Counted from the stretch's first letter, positions 41,513 through 50,918 are shown. The stretch is DNA of 64,000 nucleotides from an uncultured Pseudomonadota bacterium (GCA_903885375.1 CAISIK010000081.1:1-64000); one strand, 5' to 3'. The notes: generated by a model from the letters alone, not told the origin. Translations and numbers: made by a program.

Positions 41513-43186
41513 CTACTCGTCGCAATACGAGGTGTGCACCCACCAGGTGGTGTCGCCCACATCGGTGTCGTCGCACGCCGCGGTGATCAGCAGGTCCACC
41601 TCGCCGCTGCCATCCACGTCCATGGTGTAGGCCTCGGGGCGCAGGTACGACGCGTCGCAATTGTCGGACACGGAGAGCGCGTAGAACGGCGTCGTTCCGC
41701 GCGCGCCGTAGGTGGCGGGCAGGGACCACGACCGGCCGTCGGGCTCGAACCCGCCGTCCTGACCAGCGTGAAGGGTCCACGAGGTGTCGCCTACGCTGTC
41801 GTCGTCACAGTCGGTGGTGATCACGAGGTCGGACCGGCCATCCCCATCGAGGTCGGTCACCGCGGACTCGGGGCGCGCGTAGGCGGCATCGCAGTTGTCG
41901 GAGCCTGCGAGCGAGTAGAAGGGCTGGGTGCCCCGCGCGCCGTACTTCGCGGGGAGCTCCCAGGCCGTGGCCTCCTCCGCGAAGCCCGAGCCTTCGTTAC
42001 GATGGACCCACCACTCGGTGTCGCCCACCCTGTCGTCGTCGCACGCCAGGAGCACGAGGAGGTCGGTCTTGCCGTTGCCATCGAGGTCGGCGAGCGCGGA
42101 CTCGGGACGGAGGTAGCTCGTGTCGCAGTTGTCGGAGTTCGCAAGGCTGTAGAAGGGGGCGGTCCCCCTCGCGCCGTAGCTGGCGGGCAGCGTCCAGTCG
42201 GTGGGCTCCTCGGCGAAGCCCGAGCCGGTGTTCGGGTGCACCACCCAGCGCGTGTCGCCCACGTCGGACTCGTTGCACACCGCGGTGAGCACGAGGTCCA
42301 CCCGGCCATCGCCATCCAGATCGGCGATGGTGGACTCGGGGCGCAGGTAGCTGGCGTCGCAGTTGTCGGAGTTGGCCAGGCTGTAGAACGGCGTGGTGCC
42401 GGACTTTCCGTAGCTGGTGGGCAGCGCCCAGTCGGTGGCCTCGTCGGCAAAACCGGCGCCCGTGCCGAGGTGCACGAGCCACCGGGTGTCGCCCACATCG
42501 GCATCCTCGCAGCTCTGGAGGATGACGAGGTCGAGCTTGCCGTCGCCGTCGAGGTCCGTCACCGCCGACTCGGGGCGAAGGTAGCTCGCGTCGCAATTGT
42601 CGGAGTTGGCGAGCGAATAGAACGGCGTCGTGCCCTTCTTGCCGTAGCTGGCCGGCAGCGACCACGAGGCGGCGTCGATCTCGTAGCCATCGCGGCCGCC
42701 TGCGTGTACGAGCCAGTGGTCATCGCCCACCGTGGCATCGTCGCAGCTCAGGAGGATGACCAGGTCGGGCACACCATCGCCCGTGAGGTCGAGCAGCGCG
42801 GACTCGGGCCGCTGGTAGCTGGAGTCGCAATTGTCCGAGTTCGCCACGGAGTAGAATGGCGTGGTGCCCCGCGCGCCGTAGCTGGCCGGGAGCGAGAGCT
42901 CGCGCACCTCGTCGTTGAACCCGGTGCGCACGCAGGTGCCCGGGTCGCAGTCGTCGTCCACGCCGTTTCCCTGCACCTCGGTAGCGTCGGGGTGAACGTC
43001 GGCGTTGTCGTCGTCGCAGTCCACGTCTTCCGCGTACCCATCCTCATCGTCGTCCACCGCCGGCGGATCGCCGCCGCCGGTCTCACCCCCGCCGAACAGC
43101 CCTCCACCCGCGGTGTCGTCGAGCACGCCGGTGCAGCCCAGCAGGAGGGCTGCGGCGGGGAGGCCGAATGCGAGGAGGGTGCGCAT
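41513..43186 (-). CDS. lipoprotein with MopE-like motif and six 78-residue repeats
   Basis: A 557-residue lipoprotein (PAAALLLGC). Residues 44-85 form a MopE-like Ca-binding segment (DVDCDDDNADVHPDATE). Residues 99 to 557 are six tandem units, each 78 residues except the last (69). The units share LPASYG, GTTPFYSLANSDNCD-SYLRPES, an FG-GAP-like DLDGDG loop, one Cys at about position 50 and VGDT-W-VH. This predicts a six-bladed propeller with one calcium loop per blade and a Cys pair (NCD and SC) per blade, possibly disulfides. The motif NSDNCD-SYLRPES is not one I recognise from known FG-GAP families. Probably surface-exposed. Confidence 0.75.
   Translation of the reverse strand: MRTLLAFGLPAAALLLGCTGVLDDTAGGGLFGGGETGGGDPPAVDDDEDGYAEDVDCDDDNADVHPDATEVQGNGVDDDCDPGTCVRTGFNDEVRELSLPASYGARGTTPFYSVANSDNCDSSYQRPESALLDLTGDGVPDLVILLSCDDATVGDDHWLVHAGGRDGYEIDAASWSLPASYGKKGTTPFYSLANSDNCDASYLRPESAVTDLDGDGKLDLVILQSCEDADVGDTRWLVHLGTGAGFADEATDWALPTSYGKSGTTPFYSLANSDNCDASYLRPESTIADLDGDGRVDLVLTAVCNESDVGDTRWVVHPNTGSGFAEEPTDWTLPASYGARGTAPFYSLANSDNCDTSYLRPESALADLDGNGKTDLLVLLACDDDRVGDTEWWVHRNEGSGFAEEATAWELPAKYGARGTQPFYSLAGSDNCDAAYARPESAVTDLDGDGRSDLVITTDCDDDSVGDTSWTLHAGQDGGFEPDGRSWSLPATYGARGTTPFYALSVSDNCDASYLRPEAYTMDVDGSGEVDLLITAACDDTDVGDTTWWVHTSYCDE
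41516..42892 (-). repeat. six tandem 234-bp coding repeats
   Basis: On the minus strand, five full 234-bp units and one of 207 bp, from codon 99 of the lipoprotein gene to just before its stop. Units 2 and 3 and units 4 and 5 look most alike, suggesting recent duplications. Confidence 0.75.
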
Positions 43187-43272
43187 GGAACGTCCGGAGA
43201 GACGCACAGTTAACCCGCAGGCCGCGGGCCTCGGCCCATCCACCCCGGCGCCGGGGTATACCGGCCCGGCCG

Positions 43273-44013
43273 ATGGAAAACGCCCTCGCCGCACTCGGCC
43301 GCTTCGGGCTGTTCTCGGCTCGCGTGGCCGCACGTGTGGTCACCCCGCCCTGGAACCCGCGCGACTTCTTCGTGCACACGTGGACGGTCACGGTGCGCTG
43401 CGTCGGCCCGGTCATGGCGGTCACCTTCCCCTTCGGCATGGTCATCGGCCTGCAGGGGCTCGCGATCTTCGAGATGTTCGGCGCCCAACGCCTCCTCCCC
43501 AGCCTCGTGGCCGTGGCCGTGCTCCGCGAGCTCTCCCCCGTGCTCGCCAGCGTGCTCGTGGCCGCCCAGGCCGGCAGCTCCTTCGCCGCCGAGCTCGGCA
43601 GCATGCGCATCAAGGAGGAGCTCGACGCCACCGAGATCATGGCGGTCGACAGCCTCCGCTGGCACGTGGTGCCGCGGGTGATGGCGCTGATCGTGGCCTG
43701 CCCCATCCTCAACACGCTCGGCGATGTGGCGGGCCTCGCCGGCGGCTACACCATGAGCGTGCTCATCCAGGGCGAGCCCGGCGGCATCTTCATGGCCAAC
43801 CTGTGGAGCTTCGTCAGCCTCGCCGACCTCGGCTTCGGCCTCGTGAAGACCGCCATCTTCGGCGCCATCATCGGAACGGTGGCCTGCTACCACGGCTATT
43901 TCACCACCGGGGGGGCGGCGGGCGTGGGACAGGCCGTGAACGACACCGTGGTGCGGGCCACCCTCGCCTTCTTCGCCACCAACTACGTCCTCACCTCGGC
44001 GATGTTCGGATGA
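43273..44013 (+). CDS. mlaE: MlaE-type ABC permease, first of two
   Basis: A 246-residue permease of the MlaE/YrbE family. FGMVIGLQGLAIFEMFG and LRELSPVLASVLVAAQAGSS carry the family core helices, and GSMRIKEELDATEIMAVDSLR is the cytoplasmic EExxA-like coupling motif that docks on the ATPase. With an MlaF ATPase and an MCE-domain MlaD it moves phospholipids between inner and outer membrane. ATG 43273; TATACC at 43257-43262 may be the -10 box. The next gene, also MlaE-like, starts inside its stop (ATGA). Confidence 0.88.
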   Translation: MENALAALGRFGLFSARVAARVVTPPWNPRDFFVHTWTVTVRCVGPVMAVTFPFGMVIGLQGLAIFEMFGAQRLLPSLVAVAVLRELSPVLASVLVAAQAGSSFAAELGSMRIKEELDATEIMAVDSLRWHVVPRVMALIVACPILNTLGDVAGLAGGYTMSVLIQGEPGGIFMANLWSFVSLADLGFGLVKTAIFGAIIGTVACYHGYFTTGGAAGVGQAVNDTVVRATLAFFATNYVLTSAMFG

Positions 44014-44747
44014 GCGCGCTCGCCTGGCTCGGCGGACTCGCGTATTTTGCGTGGGACTGGTTCCGCTCCAGCCTCCGGGCTCGCCCCCCGGCAGGGCGTA
44101 CCATCGAGGAGGCCTACCGCATCGGCGTGCAGTCCCTGCCCGTGCTGCTCGTGATCAGCGTTTTCGTGGGCACAAACCTCGCGCTTCAGGGCTACAAGGC
44201 CTTCACCCCGCTCGGCGGGCAGCGACTCGTGGGCATGTTCGTGGCGATGGCCGGCGTGCGGGAGCTGGCGCCGCTCATCGCCGCCGCCATGGTGGCCGCC
44301 AAGGCCGGCACCGAGATGGCCTCGCAGATCGCCGTGATGCGCACCCGCGAGCAGATCGACGCGCTCGAGGTCATGGCGGTGAACCCCTACTGGTTCCTCG
44401 TCACCCCACGGCTGTACGGCATCCTGCTGGTGATGCCGGCGCTCAGCCTCATCGCGGTGAGCGTGACCGTCCTCGCCTCGCTCGGCGTGAGCGTGTTCCA
44501 ACTTGGCATGAACCCCGCCACGTTCATCGAATTCGCCCGCAGCAGCATCAACATGGGCGACATCGTCGCGGGAAGCCTCAAGGCGGTCATCTTCGCGATC
44601 ATCATTTGTTTCGTGAGTTGTTACTGCGGTTTCGTGTCGGAAAAGGGTCCGGAGGGCGTGGGGCGTGCCACCAACCGGGCCGTGGTGGTCAGTTGCATCA
44701 CCTGCGTGATTTTCAACACCCTGGTCTCGCAGGTGCTCTATGGATGA
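44010..44747 (+). CDS. mlaE: MlaE-type ABC permease, second of two
   Basis: A 245-residue MlaE-family permease distinct from the one just upstream. LPVLLVISVFVGTNLALQG, AGVRELAPLIAAAMVAAKAG and QIAVMRTREQIDALEVMAVN are the matching blocks. It starts at ATG 44010 in the stop of the first permease and ends 8 nt inside the ATPase gene. In E. coli MlaE is a homodimer; two adjacent different copies suggest a heterodimer as with YrbE pairs of mycobacterial Mce loci. Confidence 0.88.
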   Translation: MSALAWLGGLAYFAWDWFRSSLRARPPAGRTIEEAYRIGVQSLPVLLVISVFVGTNLALQGYKAFTPLGGQRLVGMFVAMAGVRELAPLIAAAMVAAKAGTEMASQIAVMRTREQIDALEVMAVNPYWFLVTPRLYGILLVMPALSLIAVSVTVLASLGVSVFQLGMNPATFIEFARSSINMGDIVAGSLKAVIFAIIICFVSCYCGFVSEKGPEGVGRATNRAVVVSCITCVIFNTLVSQVLYG

Positions 44748-45537
44748 ACTCGAGCCTCCCATCCGGCTGGTGAACGTACACAAACGGTTCGGCGCGCTCA
44801 CCGTGCTCGATGGCGTCAGCTTCGACATTCCCCGGGGCAGAACCACCGCCATCATCGGCCCCTCCGGCACCGGGAAGAGCGTGATGCTCAAGCACATCGT
44901 CGGCCTCATCCGGCCCGACGAGGGCGAGGTGCGGGTGTTTGGGACGGACATGGCCCGGGCGGGCGAGGACAAGGTCTACGCCGTTCGGAAGCGCCTCGGC
45001 ATGCTGTTCCAGGATGGCGCCCTCTTCGACTCGCTCTCCACCGGCGAAAACATCGAATTCCCCCTGCGCCAGCACCACCCCGAGCTCAGCGCTGAAGAAC
45101 GCCGCGAGCGCGTGGAGGAGGCGCTCGCGATGGTGGAATTGCCCGGCCTCTACGACCGTCCCACCCCTGCCCTCTCCGGCGGCCAACGCAAGCGCGTGGG
45201 CCTCGCCCGCGCCATCATCACCCGCCCCGAGCTGGTGCTGTTCGACGAGCCGAATTCCGGCCTCGACCCGATGACCTCCGATGCCATCGACGCCCTGATC
45301 GGCCACCTCAAGGCCACCCTCGGCGTCACCTTCGTGGTGATTTCGCACGACATCGTGGGCACCGTGAACGTGGCCGACCACATCGCCATGCTCTACCAGG
45401 GCAAGCTCGTTGCCTGGGGCTCCACCGCGGAGGTCACCCGCTCGGAGCACCCCATCGTGCGCCGCTTCCTCGGCCGCAACCTGATCCTGCCCGAGCCGGG
45501 CGGCGAAGGCGTGGCGTCGTTGCCCCGGATGGGGTGA
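44740..45537 (+). CDS. mlaF: MlaF-like ABC ATPase
   Basis: A 265-residue ATPase of the Mla/Mce transport family. Walker A is GPSGTGKS (40-47), the signature LSGGQRKRVGLARA (from 145), Walker B LVLFDE (165-170), and the His switch VISHDIVG. It energises lipid transport together with the two MlaE-type permeases whose genes overlap it. ATG 44740 lies 8 nt before the permease stop. A C-terminal tail of about 30 residues follows the switch region. Confidence 0.93.
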   Translation: MDELEPPIRLVNVHKRFGALTVLDGVSFDIPRGRTTAIIGPSGTGKSVMLKHIVGLIRPDEGEVRVFGTDMARAGEDKVYAVRKRLGMLFQDGALFDSLSTGENIEFPLRQHHPELSAEERRERVEEALAMVELPGLYDRPTPALSGGQRKRVGLARAIITRPELVLFDEPNSGLDPMTSDAIDALIGHLKATLGVTFVVISHDIVGTVNVADHIAMLYQGKLVAWGSTAEVTRSEHPIVRRFLGRNLILPEPGGEGVASLPRMG

Positions 45538-45618
45538 GGAGGAAGGGGAAAAGCGGGCACCTCGGGGGGCGCCGGCTCGCCGCGACCTCCCGGTCGCCCT
45601 TGGGGCGGGCGCGTGGCC

Positions 45619-47337
45619 TCAAGCCCGCTGGAGGAACTGCCCCGCCACGAGGTGCTCGACGGCCTCGTGAACGGCGCCGGCATCGAGCCGCGCCGTGAGC
45701 CCAAGCTGCTTCACCGCGCGCGCCACGGGCGTAGGCGCGGCAAAGGCACCGAGCGTGGAGAGGAGGAGCTGCGCGGTTTCGCCCTGCTCAAGGGTAGGGT
45801 CCACCGCGCGCCGGGCGCCCACGGTCGGCGCGCACACGATCTCGGCGCCGTTCACCGAGCGGACCACGGTGACCGGCTCGGCCGCCAACCCCGGCGCCAC
45901 GCGCTCCGGCCCGAGCCAGGCGCCGAGGCTGTACCGCCGCGTGGAGGGCGCGGTGTTGAGGAGCCTCGTGGTGCCGTCGACCCTGCTCTTTCGCGCTCGG
46001 GCGCGGGCCTTCGCGTCCATCAAACCGCCTACGTGGTCGGCGGTGCGCTGCGCCTCCGCTTCGAGCGCCGCATCGGCGAAGCGCACCATTGGCACATCGT
46101 CGGCGCCGGGCTCGCGCCGCTCGAAGTAGGCGCGGAACTCCTCGAAAGTGCGCGCTTCGGTGCGCATGTCGAAGCGTTCGGGCTGGTCGGTGACCAGGGC
46201 ACCCGGCTGCGCTTCGAGCCGCTGGTAGCCGAGCACGCAGTCGAGGCGCAGCACCCGCTCCACCAGCCGCACCTCCTCGCGGAGCGTGGCGGCGTTGGCC
46301 GAAGGAAGCCCCGCGATCCCGGCGATCTCGATGTCGAGCGTGTCGTAGCGGCGGCACTCCTCCACCAGCTTGAAGATGTCCGCATCGGAAGCGCAGTCCT
46401 TGAGGATGCCCCGCCCGATGAGGCCCAGGCGCTGCTGCTCCGAGAAACAACCCACGTCGATCACCACGTGCACTTGCGAAAACGCGCGCGCCAGCGCATC
46501 GATCAGGCCAACCTGCGGTACGCCCCACAGGAAATAGGTGCACGAGTGGCCGGAGAGGTCCACACCCGCCCAGCCGCTCTGGAGGAAGTCCACCGAGCTG
46601 CCCGAGAAGTCGTACCGCAGCTGCCAGGTGCGGGGTGCGATCTCCACGTGATCGCGCTGCACGCTCTCGGGCGCGCGCAGGAATGGGTTCACCCGCCCGA
46701 AGTCGGACTGCTGGTTCTTGCGGGCGCCCGCGCAATACATGCAGCTCTCCGCGCAGCCTTTTCCCGGCGCCACCCACCCCGAGAAGGCGTGGCGGTCGCG
46801 CTGGCTCAGGAAGATGTCGTCGAAGTGCGAGTAGTAGGCCTCGTCGCTGTTGCGGAGGCCCTGCACGTACGTGAGCTTCGGCCTGGGGCCGTGGCGCCCG
46901 GCGCGACCCACATGGTTCGGCGGCTCGGGCTCTCCCCGACACAGCGCGAGCAGGGGCGCTTCGCCATCGCCGAGCACGATGTCGTCGATACAATCGAAGG
47001 CGAGGAGCTCGCGCCACCAGTGCGTGGCGGAGTTGCCGCCGAGCACGATGCGGAGGGTTGGGTCGATCTTCCGCAGCGCGCGCGCCATCGCCAGCGCGCG
47101 GTGCACGTGATGGAACCACTTCAGGCTGATGCCCACGAGCCGCGGGCGCACGCGCGCCACCAGCGCGGCCAGCGAGCGGGCCATGTCCTTCTCGAGGACA
47201 TCGTCATCCTGGAGGCGAACGTAGGCCTCGATGCCGCCGCGGCGCAAGTAGCCCGCGAGGTACAGGATCCCGCAGGTGGCTTCGCCGGTGCCCGCGCCGA
47301 GGAGCAGCACGGGGGACAGCTCGGGGGGGTGGCTCAT
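45619..47337 (-). CDS. radical SAM protein with N-terminal B12-binding-like domain
   Basis: A 572-residue protein. Residues about 8-140 form a Rossmann-like domain (GILYLAGYLRRGGIEAYV, VGISLKWFHH, LGGNSATHWWRELL, DDIVLGDGEAPLL) as in cobalamin-binding radical SAM enzymes, although the DxHxxG cobalamin motif is not obvious. GCAESCMYCAG (Cys 195, 199, 202) is the CxxxCxxC iron-sulfur motif. A C-terminal domain of roughly 130 residues with an ARARARKSRVDGTTRLL segment follows. The substrate cannot be inferred. The gene is antisense between mlaF and mlaD and splits that gene set. ATG 47337 is used. Confidence 0.75.
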   Translation of the reverse strand: MSHPPELSPVLLLGAGTGEATCGILYLAGYLRRGGIEAYVRLQDDDVLEKDMARSLAALVARVRPRLVGISLKWFHHVHRALAMARALRKIDPTLRIVLGGNSATHWWRELLAFDCIDDIVLGDGEAPLLALCRGEPEPPNHVGRAGRHGPRPKLTYVQGLRNSDEAYYSHFDDIFLSQRDRHAFSGWVAPGKGCAESCMYCAGARKNQQSDFGRVNPFLRAPESVQRDHVEIAPRTWQLRYDFSGSSVDFLQSGWAGVDLSGHSCTYFLWGVPQVGLIDALARAFSQVHVVIDVGCFSEQQRLGLIGRGILKDCASDADIFKLVEECRRYDTLDIEIAGIAGLPSANAATLREEVRLVERVLRLDCVLGYQRLEAQPGALVTDQPERFDMRTEARTFEEFRAYFERREPGADDVPMVRFADAALEAEAQRTADHVGGLMDAKARARARKSRVDGTTRLLNTAPSTRRYSLGAWLGPERVAPGLAAEPVTVVRSVNGAEIVCAPTVGARRAVDPTLEQGETAQLLLSTLGAFAAPTPVARAVKQLGLTARLDAGAVHEAVEHLVAGQFLQRA

Positions 47338-47440
47338 GCGCCGGCCATGCGCACCCCTACCTCGTAGAACGGCCTGCCGCGATGGCGCGCGGCGCCCCGC
47401 CGACGAGCGACCGGGCCCACGCCATCGCCCACCCATCGTG

Positions 47441-47446
47441 TTAGCC
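47441..47446 (+). promoter_or_regulatory. putative -10 box for a leaderless GTG start
   Basis: TTAGCC ends 7 nt before the GTG at 47454 of the mlaD gene. No Shine-Dalgarno is visible. Confidence 0.3.
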
Positions 47447-47453
47447 CCCGGCC

Positions 47454-48386
47454 GTGTCTCGTCGATACGAAGTCGGAGTGGGCCTCCTGGTCGTGGGTGC
47501 GGCGGGCCTCCTCGCGTTCATGGCCCTCCAGATCGGGGCGCTCCGGGGGCTCGGCAACACCATCCAGGTGAAGGCGGCGTTCAGCGATGCGGCCGGGCTC
47601 TCCGAGGGCGCGGTGGTGTCGGTGTCGGGCGTGAGCGTGGGCCGGGTCGAGAGCCTGAAGGTGGAGAGCGGGGGCGCGATGGCGGTCCTCTCCATCGATG
47701 AGTCGGCAGGGCTCCGCGAGGATGTGCGGGTCGCCATCCGGGCGCGCTCCGTGCTCGGCGAGAAGTATGTGGAGCTCACCCCGATGAGCGACAGTGCGGC
47801 CCCCCTGAAGGATGGCGGCAAGCTGGTGTCGGTGGGGCAGGCGGTGGAGATCGACCAGCTCGTCACCTCGCTCGGCCCGCTGGTCGATGCGCTCGACCCC
47901 GAGGCGCTCGCCATCCTCACGGATGCGCTCAAGGACGACCCGGCCCGCGCCACCCGCATGCTCGATGATGCCGAGCGCCTCCTGCACAACGCGGCGGTGG
48001 CCTCCGATGCCCTGCCCGAGATCGTGGAGAAGGCCAAGTCCACGCTCGCGAGCGTGGAGGCCACCTCCGATCAGGCCCGGCCGGTGATCACCCACGCCGA
48101 CGGCGCGCTCAGCCGGGTGGAAGGCACCGTCACCCGCGCCGACGAGCTCCTCGCCAGCGTGAGCCCCGCCGAGGTGGATGCCCTGTTCGACGACCTGGGC
48201 GCCGCCGCGAAAGAAGGCCGCGTGGTCATCGAGAAGGTGAACCGCAACAGCGGCAAGGTGGAGCGGCTGCTCGACAAGGCCGACAGCTTCTCCCGCAAGG
48301 ACTGGCTCCGCATCACGCAGGAGGAGGGCATCCTCATCCGCCTGAGCCCGCGGGACGCCGCCACCGTCCTCGCCACCGGCAAGTAG
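47454..48386 (+). CDS. mlaD: MlaD/MCE-domain lipid-transport protein
   Basis: A 310-residue protein: one N-terminal membrane segment (YEVGVGLLVVGAAGLLAF), then an MCE domain from about 38 to 115 (SDAAGLSEGAVVSVSGVSVG, SVLGEKYVELTP), then a long helical tail with heptad-like spacing. MCE domains form hexameric rings that carry phospholipids. The matching permeases and ATPase are at 43.3-45.5 kb, with a radical SAM gene in between. No MlaC or MlaB gene is in the window. GTG 47454 is the start. Confidence 0.85.
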   Translation: MSRRYEVGVGLLVVGAAGLLAFMALQIGALRGLGNTIQVKAAFSDAAGLSEGAVVSVSGVSVGRVESLKVESGGAMAVLSIDESAGLREDVRVAIRARSVLGEKYVELTPMSDSAAPLKDGGKLVSVGQAVEIDQLVTSLGPLVDALDPEALAILTDALKDDPARATRMLDDAERLLHNAAVASDALPEIVEKAKSTLASVEATSDQARPVITHADGALSRVEGTVTRADELLASVSPAEVDALFDDLGAAAKEGRVVIEKVNRNSGKVERLLDKADSFSRKDWLRITQEEGILIRLSPRDAATVLATGK

Positions 48387-48392
48387 GGCCGC

Positions 48393-50918
48393 GTGCCGCC
48401 TCCCCGGCTCGACACGCGCATTCCCGAGACCGGCTTTTCCCACCCCGACGAAGCGCTCGATGCGTTCCTCGGTTGGGTGACCGACTCGGGGCTCACGCTC
48501 TACCCGCACCAGGAAGAGGCCATCCTCGCCATCTTCGCGGGCAACCACGTGGTGCTGGACACCCCCACGGGCTCTGGCAAATCGCTCGTGGCCATCGCCC
48601 AGCACTTCAAGAGCTTCTGCGACCTCGGCAAGAGCTGGTACACCGCGCCGATCAAGGCGTTGGTTTCGGAGAAGTTCTTTGCGCTCTGCCAGATTTTCGG
48701 CGCCGAGCACGTGGGCATGATGACGGGGGATGGCAGCGTGAACCGCGACGCCCCCATCCTGTGCTGCACCGCCGAGGTGCTCGCCAACGTGGCCCTCCGC
48801 GAGGGGGAGAAGACGGCCGCGCATAGCGTGGTGATGGACGAGTTCCACTACTACGGCGACCGCGACCGAGGCATGGCCTGGCAGATTCCCCTGCTCACGC
48901 TGCCCCACACCCGTTTCGTGCTGATGTCGGCCACCCTCGGCGACACTCGCACCATCCGGGAGGACCTCCAGAAACGAACGGGCCGCCAGGTGGACGAGGT
49001 GAGCGGCGTTCATCGGCCCGTGCCGCTGGTGTACACGTGGAGCACGAGCCCGCTCACGGAGGTGGTGAACCACCTCGTCCGCACCGGCCAGAGCCCCGTC
49101 TACCTCGTGCACTTCGCGCAGAACGACGCCACCGAGCAGGCGCAGGCGCTGATGAGCACCGACTGGTGCAGCAAGGAGGAGAAGCGGGCGATCGCCGATG
49201 CGATGGCGGGGTTCTCCTTCCACAGTCCCTTCGGCGCCACGCTGCGGCGCTACCTCGCGCACGGCATCGGCCTCCACCACGCCGGGCTCCTGCCGCGCTA
49301 CCGCCTCCTCGTGGAGCGGCTCGCGCAAAAGGGACTCCTGAAGCTCATCTGCGGGACGGACACGCTCGGTGTGGGCATCAACGTGCCCATCCGCACCGTC
49401 CTCTTCACGAAACTGTGCAAGTTCGACGGAAAGAAGGTCGACATCCTGAAGGTGCGTGATTTTCGCCAGATCGCCGGTCGTGCGGGACGCGCGGGTTTCG
49501 ACACCACGGGCAACGTGGTGGTGCAGGCGCCCGAGCACACCATCGAGAACATGCGGAACGAGGTGCGGATCACCGACCCCAAGAAGCTCCGCAAGCTGGT
49601 GAAAGCCAAGCCGCCCGAGCGCGGGTACAAACACTGGGACGAGACCACGTTCGTGGCGTTGCGGGACCGTCCGCCCGAGCCGCTCGTGCCCCATTTCGTG
49701 GTCGACCACGGCCGCCTCCTCTCGCTCATGCAGCACGCCGACGAGCACGAGGGGGATGCCCAGGCCGGCGCGCGGCGCTTCCTCGAGCTCATCGATGCCT
49801 GCCACCTCCCCGCCGCCGAACGTGATGCGCTCCGGGGGGCGGTGAACGTCTTCCTCCAGGACCTCCTCGCCTCCGGAGTGGCCCGCCTCGAGGGCGAGGC
49901 CGTGCGCCTCGAACCCACGCTCCAGCACGACTTCAGCCTGCACCACTCGCTCTCGTTGTTCCTCGTGGGCGCCATCGGCAACCTCGACCCCGCCTCCCCC
50001 ACCCGCGCCCACGACATCCTCACCTGGATCGAGGCCATCCTCGAGGACCCGCGGGTGGTGCTCCAGAAGCAGACCGACCGCGCCAAGACCGAGAAGATGG
50101 GCGAGCTCAAGGCGGCTGGCGTGCCCTTCGAGGAGCGCATCGCCGCGCTCGAGGGCATCACCTACCCCCAGCCCTTCGCCGACCAGATCATCCCCGCCTA
50201 CACCCACTACGTGGAGGGACACCCCTGGATGAAGGGGGTGGGCATCCGACCCAAATCCGTGGCGCGGGAAATGGCCGAAGCCTGGATGGGTTTCCCCGAG
50301 TACGTGCACGACCTCGGCCTGCAGCGCAGCGAAGGCGTGCTGCTCCGCTACCTCTCGGATGTGTACAAGGCGCTCGTGCAGAACGTGCCGGCCGAGCTCC
50401 AGGACGACGCCACCGCCGAGCTCACCGCATGGCTGCGCGCGCTCATCGGCCGCGTGGACTCCTCGCTGGTGACCGAGTGGGAGGCCATGCTGGCCGGCGC
50501 CGACCACGTGGCCGAACCCCCGCCGGTGGACATCTCGGCCAACCGCAAGGTCTTCAACGCGCGGGTGCGCGCCGAAATGCACAACCTCGTCCGGGCGCTG
50601 GCCCGACGGGATCCCGACGAGTTCATCGCAGGCTTGCGCGGGGCGGAGGGCGTGTGGTCCACGGGCGACCTCGACGCGATGGTGGCCCCCTGCCTCGAAG
50701 AGCTCGGCGAGGTGCGCTTCGACCACGCCGCTCGCCTCTCGCACCGCACCGTCCTTCAGCCCGTGGGGCCGCACCAGTGGGTCGTGCGACAGTCGCTGCT
50801 CGGCGTGAACGACGACGAGGAGGAGGGCGGGAGCTGGGAGATCGAGGCGAGGATCGATCTGCGGGCCGATACCAACCCGGAGGGCCCGATCGTGGAGCTG
50901 GTCAGCATCCGGGGGTGA
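48393..50918 (+). CDS. Ski2-like DEAD/DEAH helicase with DUF3516-like C terminus
   Basis: An 841-residue superfamily 2 helicase. Motif I is DTPTGSGKS (56-64), motif II DEFHYYGDRDRG (DEFH at 149-152), motif III LMSATLGD, and motif VI QIAGRAGRAGF. HHAGLLPRYR and CGTDTLGVGINVPIRTVLF are typical of the Ski2/Mtr4 branch. From about residue 430 the remainder matches DUF3516-type helical extensions. ATP-dependent RNA (or DNA) unwinding is expected, perhaps in RNA processing; the partner is unknown. It starts 7 nt after mlaD and is probably cotranscribed. Confidence 0.86.
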   Translation: MPPPRLDTRIPETGFSHPDEALDAFLGWVTDSGLTLYPHQEEAILAIFAGNHVVLDTPTGSGKSLVAIAQHFKSFCDLGKSWYTAPIKALVSEKFFALCQIFGAEHVGMMTGDGSVNRDAPILCCTAEVLANVALREGEKTAAHSVVMDEFHYYGDRDRGMAWQIPLLTLPHTRFVLMSATLGDTRTIREDLQKRTGRQVDEVSGVHRPVPLVYTWSTSPLTEVVNHLVRTGQSPVYLVHFAQNDATEQAQALMSTDWCSKEEKRAIADAMAGFSFHSPFGATLRRYLAHGIGLHHAGLLPRYRLLVERLAQKGLLKLICGTDTLGVGINVPIRTVLFTKLCKFDGKKVDILKVRDFRQIAGRAGRAGFDTTGNVVVQAPEHTIENMRNEVRITDPKKLRKLVKAKPPERGYKHWDETTFVALRDRPPEPLVPHFVVDHGRLLSLMQHADEHEGDAQAGARRFLELIDACHLPAAERDALRGAVNVFLQDLLASGVARLEGEAVRLEPTLQHDFSLHHSLSLFLVGAIGNLDPASPTRAHDILTWIEAILEDPRVVLQKQTDRAKTEKMGELKAAGVPFEERIAALEGITYPQPFADQIIPAYTHYVEGHPWMKGVGIRPKSVAREMAEAWMGFPEYVHDLGLQRSEGVLLRYLSDVYKALVQNVPAELQDDATAELTAWLRALIGRVDSSLVTEWEAMLAGADHVAEPPPVDISANRKVFNARVRAEMHNLVRALARRDPDEFIAGLRGAEGVWSTGDLDAMVAPCLEELGEVRFDHAARLSHRTVLQPVGPHQWVVRQSLLGVNDDEEEGGSWEIEARIDLRADTNPEGPIVELVSIRG

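Noticed and set aside
41516-42892. Non-coding tandem repeat array
   Set aside because: The 234-bp units are in frame inside a lipoprotein gene and keep protein motifs, so they are coding repeats.
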